Shown: positions 18,930 through 27,247, numbered from the stretch's first letter. The stretch: 64,000 bases of DNA from Streptomyces sp. A0642 (GCF_004795105.1 NZ_SSBL01000035.1:1-64000), one strand, 5' to 3'. The notes: generated by a model from the letters alone, not told the origin. Numbers and translations are program-made.

Positions 18930-18963
18930 GGGTGCGGCGCCACGGGGGGAGCGCCGCACCCTG
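18930..18963. terminator. second hairpin downstream of IclR
   Basis: Arms GGGTGCGGCGC / GCGCCGCACCC with a 12-nt loop. Together with the preceding hairpin it isolates the IclR gene from the next promoter. Confidence 0.65.
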
Positions 18964-19014
18964 CGATCAGCGTAGCGACGTCGCGCCCAGCTCGTGGGCA
19001 ATTCCGCCCCGGCT

Positions 19015-19042
19015 CAAACTCACATCTTAAGAGGTGAGTTTG
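19015..19042. promoter_or_regulatory. CTTAAG-centred palindromic operator, copy 1
   Basis: A 28-bp palindrome with one mismatched pair, core TCTTAAGAGGTGAGTTTG, centred on CTTAAG. It lies 60 bp upstream of the rightward gene at 19102. Near-identical cores occur at 40102-40133 and 59094-59113, so it is probably an operator for a shared regulator. Confidence 0.7.
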
Positions 19043-19101
19043 AGGGGTGAGTGCGTCCCGGCCGGACCGGCACCGCCCCGCCCGGCCGTCGTTGACGGAG
19101 C

Positions 19102-19542
19102 ATGAGTGGAAAGAAGCGCCCGCGGGCGCGGACGGGAAAGCGCCTGCGGTGCAACCGGTGTGGCTGCTACGCGCCGAGAGACCTCGCGTCCAAGGCTGCC
19201 GAGGAATGGGCCGGGAAGTGGGAGGGAGGCCGCTTGGTGCTGATCGTGTGCCCGCCGTGCCAGACCCCCCTGGAGAATGCGGCGGCCGAAGCGAACGACG
19301 CCGAGCTGGCCGTTGCCCGCGCTGACGGCGGGAGGTTCCTGCCGGACCCGGTGCTGTGCATCACCGGCACGCTGGAGGACCCCGGAACCGTCCTGTACGG
19401 CCGCAACCACCTCCAGCGCATCAGGACGGCGGGACAGGCCGAAAACCTGGGCCTCGTCTCCCGCCTCCCGGCCGATACGCGGTGCGTGCCGATCGTCGGC
19501 GGGGTGATGGTCTACCTGCCCGGCCAACGGGCCGCCCCGTAG
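19102..19542 (+). CDS. zinc-ribbon-like hypothetical protein
   Basis: A 146-aa protein with two CxxC pairs near the N-terminus (CNRCG and, about 30 residues later, CPPC), a treble-clef or zinc-ribbon arrangement. The first residues are strongly basic. The rest is a compact alpha/beta segment without a recognised family. It is the first gene after the CTTAAG operator. It converges on a short leftward gene that also has two CxxC pairs, and the two may be related in function. Confidence 0.65.
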   Translation: MSGKKRPRARTGKRLRCNRCGCYAPRDLASKAAEEWAGKWEGGRLVLIVCPPCQTPLENAAAEANDAELAVARADGGRFLPDPVLCITGTLEDPGTVLYGRNHLQRIRTAGQAENLGLVSRLPADTRCVPIVGGVMVYLPGQRAAP

Positions 19543-19552
19543 GCCGGGCAGG
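19515..19552. terminator. bidirectional terminator hairpin
   Basis: CCTGCCCGGCC pairs with GGCCGGGCAGG around a 16-nt loop. It overlaps the end of the rightward gene and lies 22 bp beyond the leftward gene 19574-19774. Confidence 0.65.
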
Positions 19553-19573
19553 ACCCAGGAACAGGGCAGGCGC

Positions 19574-19774
19574 TCAGGGGAGCAGGCCGGGGCCGCGCGT
19601 GTGCCGCCCCTCGCTGTCGACCACGATCAGGGGCGGGCAGTCGGGGCAGGAGAACAGGTTCTGCGATCCGAGCCACCGCCATCCCGCGTCCCACAGGGGC
19701 CGCCACTGCACATCGGCGGGGCGCGGAACGGTTGCGGCGCACCGCGTGCAGGCGACGGTGGTGGACTTCGACAT
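19574..19774 (-). CDS. small zinc-finger protein
   Basis: A 66-aa protein with two CxxC knuckles (CTRC at about 9-12 and CPDC about 33 residues later) that likely bind one zinc ion. AAGGA seven bases upstream supports the ATG. It lies downstream of the large unknown gene 19842-21389, separated by 67 bp, and may be its operon partner. Function unknown; small zinc ribbons of this kind are common on Streptomyces plasmids. Confidence 0.65.
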   Translation of the reverse strand: MSKSTTVACTRCAATVPRPADVQWRPLWDAGWRWLGSQNLFSCPDCPPLIVVDSEGRHTRGPGLLP

Positions 19775-19841
19775 CGAGGTTCCTTCGGGGTGGGGCGTGT
19801 TCAGGTCGTACGGCGCCGCCGCTGCGTACGCGACGGCTGGT

Positions 19842-21389
19842 CTACTCGGCGTCGACGGCGGCGTCGGCGGTGAGCTGGTGGACGGTGCGGGACTCCTTCG
19901 TCGGGCGCATCGGGGCGCCGTCGGGTCCGCGCACGTACTCGACCACGGTGATCTCCTCGTGGTGGTGGTGCTGCTTGTCGGGGTCCTCGCGGTGCAGGCG
20001 CGGGTTCATGCAGTGGGAGCGGTCGTACTCGGCGATCACCTGCCGGTAGTCCAGCTTCCGGCCGCTCGGCACCGGCGCGGCCGGCGTCGGCTCGTCGGGG
20101 CGGGGGCGCCGTCCCCGGAGGGTGACGAGGTGGACGGCGGAGTCGTCCGCGACGCCCTTGCGCCGGTCGCGGCGCAGGTCGGTCGGCTTGCGTGGCTGGA
20201 CGCGCTGCTGGGTGATCGGCCGCTTGGTGACCTGTTCCTGGGTGATGAAGTCCCAGCACGCGTAGACGACGTGGGCGACCTCGTCGGTGGTGCCGATGTG
20301 CATCGGGCCCGGGGTCTCGGTGGCGCCCGTCGTGGTCTCGTTGTCGGCCATCAGCGGCGGCATGCCGGGCACGGCGTGGGTGGGACGGGTCCAGAAGGTC
20401 AGCCACCACGTCGGCTTCGCCCGGCCGTCGAAGGCCTCGATGTGGCGCACGGTGCCGTCGGGCCCGAACCACCGCCAGAACGGCTGACGCGGGCCCGCGA
20501 CCGGGGTCGGCTGGATGTGCGCGGGGGCGTGCGCGAAGTCGGCGGCCCACGGCCCCCAGGACACCGCGACCACGTCCGCCGGCCGTTCCTCGCCCTGCGG
20601 GACGGTCCGCACGAGCGGTTTGCCGAAGGCGATGAATCCTCGGGTGGCGGGCACCCGGTGCGGCGCGAGCGGCCCCTTGCGGCCGCGCTCCGCCTTGCGG
20701 ATGGCGGCCTCGGTCATCTCCTCGTCCACGTGGTACAGCCGCGCCCGGGCGAGCCGGTCGTTCTCCTGCGCGAGCAGCACCCGGGCGGCGTCGTCGGCGC
20801 CGTTCAGGAACGGCACGAGGGTACCGGTGTTCTCGAACAGCGCCATGGCGAGCCGGTTGACGGCGGGTTTGCCCTGCTGCGCGCTGATCAGCCGGGCCCG
20901 GAGGTCGGGCAGGCGTCGCGGGTCGATCGGCTCCGTGGCGGCCGTGGCGGGGAAGCGGCGGGGCCCGGCTTCGAGCAACGCGTGCACCCCGGAGCCGATT
21001 GCGAGCAGCTTCTGCGCGTTCTCGGTGGAGGCCGCACAGGTGCGCGCGACCAGGTCGTGGAGCTGGGAGTCGTCTTCGCCGTCGATCGCGGACTGGAGCA
21101 GGCTCGCGATGGCCGGGGGCGCGGCGGGCAGGTTCCGCGCGACGCTGAAGTGGCCGTAGCCGCCCGCCTGCCAGCGCTCGGCCGCTGCCCGGCACATGCT
21201 CAGCAGCTCCGCGACGACGGGCGCCTGCCGGTCGAGCAGGGCGATGTGTGCGCTGTGGGCGCGGAGCTGGTCGGCCACCTCCGTGGTCGGCCCCGACAGG
21301 GCCTCTCCGGCAAGGGTGGCCAGGCGCTCGGCGAGGGCGGCGTCCTGCGCGGTCGGGGCGGGACTGGGGCGATCGGTGATGCCGGACAT
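19842..21389 (-). CDS. large unknown protein, paralogue of 24069-25466
   Basis: A 515-aa soluble protein. The N-terminal two-thirds is helical and Ala-rich; the C-terminal third contains CWDFITQEQVTKRP, then DRRKGVADDSAVHLVTLRG, then SHCMNPRLHRE and HHHHEEITVVEY. The leftward gene at 24069-25466 repeats the same block with different spacing, so the two are diverged paralogues. The C-terminal layout recalls an uncharacterised actinobacterial plasmid/phage family; I know no function. ATG at 21389 lacks a strong ribosome-binding site; a TTG at 21455 abuts the palindromic operator. It is divergent from the Phd-like gene. Confidence 0.68.
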   Translation of the reverse strand: MSGITDRPSPAPTAQDAALAERLATLAGEALSGPTTEVADQLRAHSAHIALLDRQAPVVAELLSMCRAAAERWQAGGYGHFSVARNLPAAPPAIASLLQSAIDGEDDSQLHDLVARTCAASTENAQKLLAIGSGVHALLEAGPRRFPATAATEPIDPRRLPDLRARLISAQQGKPAVNRLAMALFENTGTLVPFLNGADDAARVLLAQENDRLARARLYHVDEEMTEAAIRKAERGRKGPLAPHRVPATRGFIAFGKPLVRTVPQGEERPADVVAVSWGPWAADFAHAPAHIQPTPVAGPRQPFWRWFGPDGTVRHIEAFDGRAKPTWWLTFWTRPTHAVPGMPPLMADNETTTGATETPGPMHIGTTDEVAHVVYACWDFITQEQVTKRPITQQRVQPRKPTDLRRDRRKGVADDSAVHLVTLRGRRPRPDEPTPAAPVPSGRKLDYRQVIAEYDRSHCMNPRLHREDPDKQHHHHEEITVVEYVRGPDGAPMRPTKESRTVHQLTADAAVDAE

Positions 21390-21454
21390 GCCCGCCAGTA
21401 TCCCAAGGCGGGAAGTGCGCGCCGGCCATCCGACTCCGTACTCCGATCCGGTCA

Positions 21455-21480
21455 ATTTCCGTAAGGCGCCTTACGGAAAT
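21455..21480. promoter_or_regulatory. perfect 26-bp palindromic operator
   Basis: A perfect palindrome with core CCGTAAGGCGCCTTACGG and outer ATTT/AAAT extensions, located between divergent genes. Its core is repeated exactly at 21482-21499 with centres 23 bp apart, suggesting cooperative binding of a dimeric regulator. Confidence 0.85.
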
Positions 21481-21481
21481 C

Positions 21482-21499
21482 CCGTAAGGCGCCTTACGG
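21482..21499. promoter_or_regulatory. second copy of palindromic operator
   Basis: CCGTAAGGCGCCTTACGG, a perfect 18-bp palindrome ending 8 bp before the ATG of the Phd-like gene. Binding here would block initiation of that gene, fitting autoregulation. Confidence 0.85.
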
Positions 21500-21506
21500 T
21501 GTCGTC

Positions 21507-22220
21507 ATGGATGAGACGACTGCCATACCGCCCGCCGGTGTTCCCGCCCGCGTGCCACCCCGGTACAAGGAACTGGTCGAGCAGTGGGGCGCGCCGATCG
21601 GCGTGGAGGAAGCACGCAACCGCTGGGGCCAGCTGGTGGCCGCAGCCGAGGACGGCGCGATCACCCTGGTCGCCATGGACACCACGGCGAGCCTCGGCTA
21701 CCCGACATGGGCCGCCATCGCCCCCCTGGACAAGGTCGCCGACCCCGGCCGCTGCCCCGTGTGGCCGCTCACCTCCGCCCGCCCCAAGCTGGCGGACGTG
21801 ATCGCGGACGCCACCCGGTTCCCCGACGGTGCCCCGCAGATCCTGACCCGTCACCGGCGCCCGGTCGCCGCGGTGGTCGCCGCCCTCACCCTGGTCGACC
21901 TGCCGCCCGACGGCGAACGCATCACGGTGGACGCCTTCCTGCGGGAGGGCGGCACCATCACCCTTGGGTTCGACCCCGGGCAGGACGGCGCCACCGATGA
22001 CGAGGGCGACGTGATCCAGGAACCGATGCCCGAGGGCTACTTCGCGGTCGCCACGGAGCCGGACGGCCGCGAGGTCGGACGGGGCGGAGGCGACAGCGTC
22101 GCGGAGGCGCTGCTGCGGCTGTGGCGCCCGCCCGCGCACCTGTACTCGGACGAGCCGCCGTTCGACCCCTGGGGCACGCCCCCGCCTGACGACCTGCCGG
22201 AATCCACGATGCAGTTCTGA
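21507..22220 (+). CDS. tandem Phd/YefM-like antitoxin-fold protein
   Basis: A 237-aa protein with two copies of a Phd-like pattern: GVEEARNRWGQLVAAAEDGAITLVAM (about 32-57, written here only as its pattern of Ala-Arg plus ITL strand) and SARPKLADVIADA with ITRHRRPVAAVV-like ending (about 90-128). Phd-family proteins bind palindromic operators and neutralise a partner toxin. No toxin gene is adjacent; the next gene is a DNA-binding-like protein. The ATG has no clear ribosome-binding site and lies directly after the double palindrome, consistent with autorepression. Toxin partner, if any, is unknown. Confidence 0.65.
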   Translation: MDETTAIPPAGVPARVPPRYKELVEQWGAPIGVEEARNRWGQLVAAAEDGAITLVAMDTTASLGYPTWAAIAPLDKVADPGRCPVWPLTSARPKLADVIADATRFPDGAPQILTRHRRPVAAVVAALTLVDLPPDGERITVDAFLREGGTITLGFDPGQDGATDDEGDVIQEPMPEGYFAVATEPDGREVGRGGGDSVAEALLRLWRPPAHLYSDEPPFDPWGTPPPDDLPESTMQF

Positions 22221-22247
22221 CCCCTCAGATGCAGTTCTGACCCCTCA
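22208..22247 (+). repeat. 20-bp perfect tandem duplication
   Basis: GATGCAGTTCTGACCCCTCA is repeated head-to-tail. The first copy holds the last codons and stop of the Phd-like gene; the second follows the stop, 20 bp before the next GTG. It looks like a recent slippage duplication. Confidence 0.9.
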
Positions 22248-22266
22248 TGACGAAGGAGCGACCTAC

Positions 22267-22926
22267 GTGACCACACCCCTCAAAACCCTCTCCTCCTACG
22301 GACCGCGCCAGTTCGGTGACCGGATCGGCCTCGCCGAGTGGCAGTTCGAGCGGGCCCTGCGCCTGGGACTGATCCCGGCCGCCGACGCGGGCGGCCGCTG
22401 GTCGGACACCGTCTTCAACGAGGTCACCTCCCGCCTCGACGCCGTCCGTACGGCGGTCGGCACCATCCCCGACGTCGGTGCCGCCCGCGCGGAGCAGCAC
22501 CTCGCCGAACGGTTCGGCATCACCGTCAACCCGGGGGCGGCCGCCGAACTCTCCCGCCGGGGACACCTCCCAACCCGCGGGGACTACCGGGGGCACACCT
22601 TGTACTGCGGGCTGACCCTGGAGGCCTTCGCCGACCGCCGCAAGGTCGAACGGGCCTCCCGTGCCGGCCAGCTGCACATGCGTGACGAAGCGGCCCGTGT
22701 CCTGGAGCTGCGCGACGCGGACTTCGAGCACCTGGTGCGCGCGGGCCTGCTGACCCACTCGGAGACGACGGTCTCCTCCTGGCACAAGGGCACCGTCGTG
22801 CGGCTGTACCGGCAGGCGGACCTCGACCGAGTGCTCCGTTCCTCCCGCGTCGACTGGGCGGCGGTCCGTGCGACGCCGAAGGGCCGCCCGTCCCCGCTGG
22901 CGGCGCTCCCGACCCGTACGGGGTGA
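22267..22926 (+). CDS. helix-turn-helix-like hypothetical protein
   Basis: A 219-aa protein starting at GTG after GAAGGAG. Two segments, about 17-50 (GLAEWQFERALRLGLIPAAD, then WSDTVFNEV) and about 140-190 (ELRDADFEHLVRAGLL, then RLYRQADLDRVL), fit the excisionase/MerR-like winged-helix layout of reading an element, a short wing and a further helix. DNA binding is therefore likely. It follows the Phd-like gene by 46 bp and probably shares its transcript. Confidence 0.6.
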   Translation: MTTPLKTLSSYGPRQFGDRIGLAEWQFERALRLGLIPAADAGGRWSDTVFNEVTSRLDAVRTAVGTIPDVGAARAEQHLAERFGITVNPGAAAELSRRGHLPTRGDYRGHTLYCGLTLEAFADRRKVERASRAGQLHMRDEAARVLELRDADFEHLVRAGLLTHSETTVSSWHKGTVVRLYRQADLDRVLRSSRVDWAAVRATPKGRPSPLAALPTRTG

Positions 22927-23034
22927 CCGCTGTCCTCCCGCTCGAAAGCGCGGCGGCCGACGGTCCGGGAGCGTCCCGGGCTGTCGGTCGCCTGTGGAAT
23001 CCTGCCTACCGGACCAACGAGCAAGAGGGGGAAC

Positions 23035-23619
23035 GTGATGACGCACCCGATGGTGAGCCGGTCGGGAGTGCCGCAGAGCGCCCTGCCGCTGATCTCGGCG
23101 GTCTGTGGGGCTGTCGCCGTGGGGGCGTCCCTCGTCGTCACCGCGAAGGCGCATCTGCTGTACGGCAACGTGCCCTGGGGGCCGCTGCTGTGCGTGGCCG
23201 CCAGCGGGGCGGGGGCGGTCGTGGGGTGGTGGGGGTTTCGCCTGCTGGGCTTCCGCTACCGCCCGTTGACGCCCCGGATTTTCGCGGTCGCCGTGGTGCT
23301 CGGGGCCGCTACGGTCTGGGGCGTCCATGCTCTCGCCTCGGAGGTCTGGAAGACGGCCTCGCAGCGGTACACCGACGAACTGGGCGGTCCGGGCGCCTGC
23401 CTGGCCGGGACGCCTTATGGGGAACAGGCGGCGTCGGTCATCACCGTGCCGCAGCGCAGCGGTCACCCGATGGAGGTCTGGCCCGGCACGGTGGACGGCT
23501 CGAAGGAGCCCGTCCCCACACAGGTTCTCCGGCTCACCTTCGCCGACAACGGCTCCCGCCCGTTGGCCCCGGCAGACGACGCATCCCGCGAACTCCTTCG
23601 CGCCTACGGTTGCCACTGA
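23035..23619 (+). CDS. membrane protein, three predicted spans
   Basis: A 194-aa protein with hydrophobic spans at about 17-37, 48-70 and 81-101, followed by a roughly 90-residue domain ending in GCH. GAGGGGGAAC lies before GTG at 23035, with ATG at 23038 an equally good start. It is followed 13 bp later by a small unknown gene. No family recognised; the C-terminal domain is probably extracytoplasmic. Confidence 0.6.
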   Translation: MMTHPMVSRSGVPQSALPLISAVCGAVAVGASLVVTAKAHLLYGNVPWGPLLCVAASGAGAVVGWWGFRLLGFRYRPLTPRIFAVAVVLGAATVWGVHALASEVWKTASQRYTDELGGPGACLAGTPYGEQAASVITVPQRSGHPMEVWPGTVDGSKEPVPTQVLRLTFADNGSRPLAPADDASRELLRAYGCH

Positions 23620-23632
23620 GAGGATCGGACCC

Positions 23633-23995
23633 ATGGAGTTGAAGATCGGCACGCTGGACGGTTCGACGCAGGCAGCAACTCAGGTCACGGGTCCGACGAT
23701 CGGCAAGACCCGGCCCGCTGCGGGGACGGTCGACGCTCGCGCCGGCTGGACGTGCGACGCGGGCGCCTCCCTGATCGCCGAAGCGATGACTCCCGGCCCG
23801 GGACGGCTCGGCACACTGCACGCCGTGATCTACGTGTGCCCGGACCACCAGGATGAGGCGGAGGAACGGATGGTCACGGCCGGGTACGAGCCGGAGACCC
23901 GGCCCGCCCCGCCGTCCCACCGCTGGGATCCCTGGCCCTGCGGACAGGTCACCTCGTTCAGCGTCGAAGCGGTCGAAGCTCTCGCTGCCCCCTGA
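23633..23995 (+). CDS. hypothetical protein
   Basis: A 120-aa soluble protein. GAGAGGA nine bases before ATG at 23633 marks the start; the longer open frame upstream overlaps the preceding gene and is not used. It contains GWTCDAGASLIAEAM and a VIYVCPDH segment. No family recognised. It is the last gene before a strong bidirectional terminator. Confidence 0.6.
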   Translation: MELKIGTLDGSTQAATQVTGPTIGKTRPAAGTVDARAGWTCDAGASLIAEAMTPGPGRLGTLHAVIYVCPDHQDEAEERMVTAGYEPETRPAPPSHRWDPWPCGQVTSFSVEAVEALAAP

Positions 23996-24012
23996 TCCCC
24001 CCGCGCGACAAC

Positions 24013-24044
24013 GGCGGCCCCCGAGGACTTCTCGGGGGCCGCCG
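24013..24044. terminator. bidirectional terminator
   Basis: Arms GGCGGCCCCCGAG / CTCGGGGGCCGCC around a short loop, lying between converging genes ending at 23995 and 24069. Confidence 0.8.
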
Positions 24045-24068
24045 CCGTACGTACGGGCAGAAGGCGAC

Positions 24069-25466
24069 TCAGTCGCCCCGCACCACGTACACCGTGTCCA
24101 GGAACGGCTTGCCCTCCGGCCCCTTCGGGTAGTCCAGGACGGTGATGTCCTCGTGGGTGCATCCGCCCTCGCGGTGCAGAGCCGGGTTCATGCAGTGGTC
24201 GCGCGAGTGCTCGCGGACCCACCACTGCCCGCGGTCGTAGCGGCGGGTCGGCTCCGTTCCGTCCGTCTCACGCCGGGAACGCGGCACGGAAGCCTGGCGG
24301 CCCCGGATGGTCACCAGCTGCACCGTGCCGTCGTCGGTGATCCCCCGGCGCCGGTCGGCGCGGAGCTTCACCGGCTTGCGCTTCTCCTCGGCGACGTCGA
24401 CCACCGGCTTGCCCACCCGTTCCTGGGTGATCAGGTCCCAGCAGCCGACGACCGCGCGGGCGGCGAAGTCGGCGTTCTCCTGCGAGGCGTACGTCTCGGC
24501 GAGCACGTCCCCGACGGTCATTCGCTCGAAGCCGATCGGGGCCAGTGGCGGTGTCGCGGCCGTGTGCGCGTACAGCGTCAGGAACCACGTGGTCGGCTCG
24601 TCCGGCCTGCCCGGAACCTGCCAGGGACTCCAGGACGCGGCGACCAGCGGCGCCATGCCGGGCGCGTAGTCGACCGGCTGGTCGAGCACGAGGAACCCGG
24701 AGGGGGAGGGGACGCGCCGGGTGTCGAGCGGCGTCTTCCTCGGGCGGGCGGCCTTGCGGGTGGCGACCGCCGTGGTGTCGGCATCGGCGAAGAACATCCG
24801 CGCGCCGCGCAACCGGTCCCGCTCCTGCGCGCACAGCAGACGCGCCCGCTCCACATGACTCAGCCCGGGGAACAGATCCTCCGGGAAGAGGGCGGTGAGC
24901 TGTTCCTCGCTCATCTCCCGGGCCGTCCCCTCGGACGTCTCCGGAGCCTCCACGCGGGCCACCAGCTGACGGCGCCACTCCGCGACCTGGCGCGGCTTGA
25001 CCGCCCACGGTCCGGGCTCGACGCCGTCGATGACGAGCGTGGGCAGCGTGCCGTCCGGGTCGAGCACCGCGGCGACACGGGCGAGGGTGCGCAGCAGTTC
25101 CAGCAGCGGGGCGCCGGCGCGCTCGAACGCCCAGACCTTCCGCTCGTACGCGGGGAAGTTGTTCTGGTACACGTCGCCCAGGGCGTCCCAGACGTCCTCG
25201 TCGTCCAGGTCGATCAGGGCGAACATGGCCTGCTCGATGGTGCGGCCGTGCTGTTCCTCCAGCTGGAGCAGCTGCGAGGCACCGAACAGGGCGACCTGCG
25301 CGCCGCTGCCGCCCTTGATCGGGTCTCCGCCCGTGGCGATGCGCCGCAGGGTGCGCTCGAAGCGCTCGTCCTCCAGGGCGGGGCTGAGCTGGTAGCTGCG
25401 GGCCAGGGCGGTCAGGTGCCGCCAGTTGTCCGCGGTTGCTTGGGTGGCGACGAAGATGCCGGACAC
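24069..25466 (-). CDS. large unknown protein, paralogue of 19842-21389
   Basis: A 465-aa protein starting at GTG with GGAG seven bases upstream. Its C-terminal block CWDLITQERVGKP, DRRRGITDDGTVQLVTIRG and DHCMNPALHRE followed by HEDITVLDY repeats that of the gene at 19842-21389, while the N-terminal halves are much more diverged. Conserved Cys/His residues (CMNP, HRE) could bind metal. No catalytic motif recognised. Retention of two diverged copies 3 kb apart suggests separate specificities. Confidence 0.68.
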   Translation of the reverse strand: MSGIFVATQATADNWRHLTALARSYQLSPALEDERFERTLRRIATGGDPIKGGSGAQVALFGASQLLQLEEQHGRTIEQAMFALIDLDDEDVWDALGDVYQNNFPAYERKVWAFERAGAPLLELLRTLARVAAVLDPDGTLPTLVIDGVEPGPWAVKPRQVAEWRRQLVARVEAPETSEGTAREMSEEQLTALFPEDLFPGLSHVERARLLCAQERDRLRGARMFFADADTTAVATRKAARPRKTPLDTRRVPSPSGFLVLDQPVDYAPGMAPLVAASWSPWQVPGRPDEPTTWFLTLYAHTAATPPLAPIGFERMTVGDVLAETYASQENADFAARAVVGCWDLITQERVGKPVVDVAEEKRKPVKLRADRRRGITDDGTVQLVTIRGRQASVPRSRRETDGTEPTRRYDRGQWWVREHSRDHCMNPALHREGGCTHEDITVLDYPKGPEGKPFLDTVYVVRGD

Positions 25467-25606
25467 GTGCTGTCTCCTGCGGGTAGGGACGGAAAGGACT
25501 GGGGCGGGGGCCGGTGGCCGCTGGGGGCCTTCGCCGGCCCCCAGGCCCCCGCTGCCACGGCACCGACCGGCGCGGTCAGGTAGTGGTCGGTGCCGCTGGG
25601 TGCGCG

Positions 25607-25638
25607 CCGGACGGCACCGTGGTCTGGGTGCCGTCCGG
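25607..25638 (-). terminator. terminator of the integrase operon
   Basis: CCGGACGGCACC pairs with GGTGCCGTCCGG around an 8-nt loop, 15 bp beyond the last gene of the long leftward operon. A weaker hairpin (GGCACCGACC / GGTCGGTGCC) lies next to it at 25559-25594. Confidence 0.75.
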
Positions 25639-25652
25639 CAGGTGATTGGGCG

Positions 25653-26114
25653 TCAGAGCGGGATGCAGCCGACGCTGATGTGCCAGTACGGGCCGCCGTA
25701 CGGCCCGAGGTGATAGCCGATGGTCGTCAGGTCGGTGTCGGGCAGGCCCGGCGCGATGATCAACGAGAGGCTGCCGCCGCCGTACCGTGCCAAGGCCGTC
25801 CACTGGTGGATGCGGGGGTCCGACGGGATGACGATGCGTGCGGCGCTCTCCTCGCACAGGAGCTGTATCGTCACCCGCCCGTCCCTCTCCAGCGTCCACC
25901 GGGCCTGCGAGTCGACGGCCCGGGCGGTCTGGCCCCGGGGAACCAGCCGGTAGCGGGTGACGAAGTCGTCCACCTCCGCCTGGTCGACGCCCGGCTTCAC
26001 CACCAGGACCAGCGCGGCGATCAGTCCGTCAGCCGTCGGCATGCCGGTCGGCACGGCATCCACCAGCGGCAGACCCTCGTACACGGTCCCGCCGAGCCCT
26101 CTGCTCTGGTTCAC
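25653..26114 (-). CDS. hypothetical protein coupled to the integrase
   Basis: A 153-aa protein starting at GTG that overlaps the integrase stop by four bases (GTGA), so translation is coupled. It has alternating strands (ARWTLERDGRVTIQLLCEESA) and a Gly/Pro/Tyr-rich C-terminus (GYHLGPYGGPYWHISVGC). No membrane span or known domain. Its constant position behind a recombinase could indicate an accessory role, but nothing in the sequence shows that. Confidence 0.6.
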   Translation of the reverse strand: MNQSRGLGGTVYEGLPLVDAVPTGMPTADGLIAALVLVVKPGVDQAEVDDFVTRYRLVPRGQTARAVDSQARWTLERDGRVTIQLLCEESAARIVIPSDPRIHQWTALARYGGGSLSLIIAPGLPDTDLTTIGYHLGPYGGPYWHISVGCIPL

Positions 26115-27247
26115 AGCCCGATCCCCTCGGTCGCGTTGTCGTCCCACTTCTCGCCCTCGTCCACGTACTCCCAGAACACTGGCGAGTTCGGTGACCAGCC
26201 GCCCTGTGCGCGCAGCTTCTCGGTCCGCTTGCCCTTGCGGCGGCCGGTGGTGACGAGTCCCCGGCGGCCGGAGTGCCCGGTGATCCGTCGCCCGGTCATG
26301 CCCGCGTACTTCGCCGAACGGGAGATCGCCCGGCCGCATCCGTCGGGCGACAGCTTCTCGGCGCCGAGGTTGCCCCACTGGTCGACGGGCAGGTACGCGG
26401 GCCCGTCAGGGGCCGCGCCGGCGGCGAGCTTGGCTTCCTTCCACGCGATCCAGCAGCGCACCGCGCAGGTGTCGACGTTCTCCCCGTAGGAGACGACGAC
26501 GTCGCGGGCCGGACGCCCCTTCACGCTGGGGACGTGGACCTCCAGGCCCTCAGCCACGAGCACGATGCCGGTGTCCTCCAGCTCGCTCATCTCCTCGTTG
26601 CGGCCCGCGACGGCGAACCGCATGGTGTGCAGCGACCGGTCTCGCAGCCGGGCCAGATCCGGCACGACGAGCACGCGGCGGCGCCGGGCGTCCGGCTGCG
26701 GCTGGCGCTCGCGCGGCGCGGTGTTCATCTTCCGCAGGTCGGCCGGGGTGATCGCGGCGGCCTTCCCGCGGCCGCGCTTCTGCCGGTTCTTGTCCAGCTT
26801 GAGCGGCTTGAGCGCCTGGGTGGCGGCCGCCCGGGCGGCCTTGGGCACGTCGTAGCCGTACCGGCGAGCCTCGGAGGCAACCCCGGTCACCCGACGCTCG
26901 ATCGAGTTGGGCGCGGCCTCCTTGACCTCGTCCAGCCACCTCACGAACGCGACGTAGGTGCCCACCGTGATCGTGCTGAGCGGCAGGCGGACGCCCGTCT
27001 GCTCGGCAAGCCACTTGTGGAACTCCTCCCACAGCTCCCAGTCCCGGGCGTACCCGGTACGGGTCTTGTCCGGCCGGTTCTGGTACTGGTACTCGGCGGC
27101 TTCCGTGTCCAGCGCAGCGAGCACGGCGGCCACCGGGTCGTGCACGGCGACCTCGCCGGCGCCGGGGGCGTCGTCGGCGTCCACCAGCTCGGCGTCGACC
27201 ACCTCCACCGGCTCCAGCTCGATCCCGCGATCCTGGGTGGTCGTCAT
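26111..27247 (-). CDS. tyrosine recombinase / integrase
   Basis: A 378-aa site-specific recombinase. A SAM-like core-binding region (about 65-150, YARDWELWEEFHKWL) is followed by the catalytic domain: first Arg in FAVAGRNEEMSELE, HSGRR as the HxxR box, and a Tyr in VFWEYV as the nucleophile. The ATG at 27247 overlaps the upstream stop by four bases. The enzyme sits inside a translationally coupled operon, second from its end, rather than next to an excisionase or a visible attachment site. Confidence 0.82.
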   Translation of the reverse strand: MTTTQDRGIELEPVEVVDAELVDADDAPGAGEVAVHDPVAAVLAALDTEAAEYQYQNRPDKTRTGYARDWELWEEFHKWLAEQTGVRLPLSTITVGTYVAFVRWLDEVKEAAPNSIERRVTGVASEARRYGYDVPKAARAAATQALKPLKLDKNRQKRGRGKAAAITPADLRKMNTAPRERQPQPDARRRRVLVVPDLARLRDRSLHTMRFAVAGRNEEMSELEDTGIVLVAEGLEVHVPSVKGRPARDVVVSYGENVDTCAVRCWIAWKEAKLAAGAAPDGPAYLPVDQWGNLGAEKLSPDGCGRAISRSAKYAGMTGRRITGHSGRRGLVTTGRRKGKRTEKLRAQGGWSPNSPVFWEYVDEGEKWDDNATEGIGL

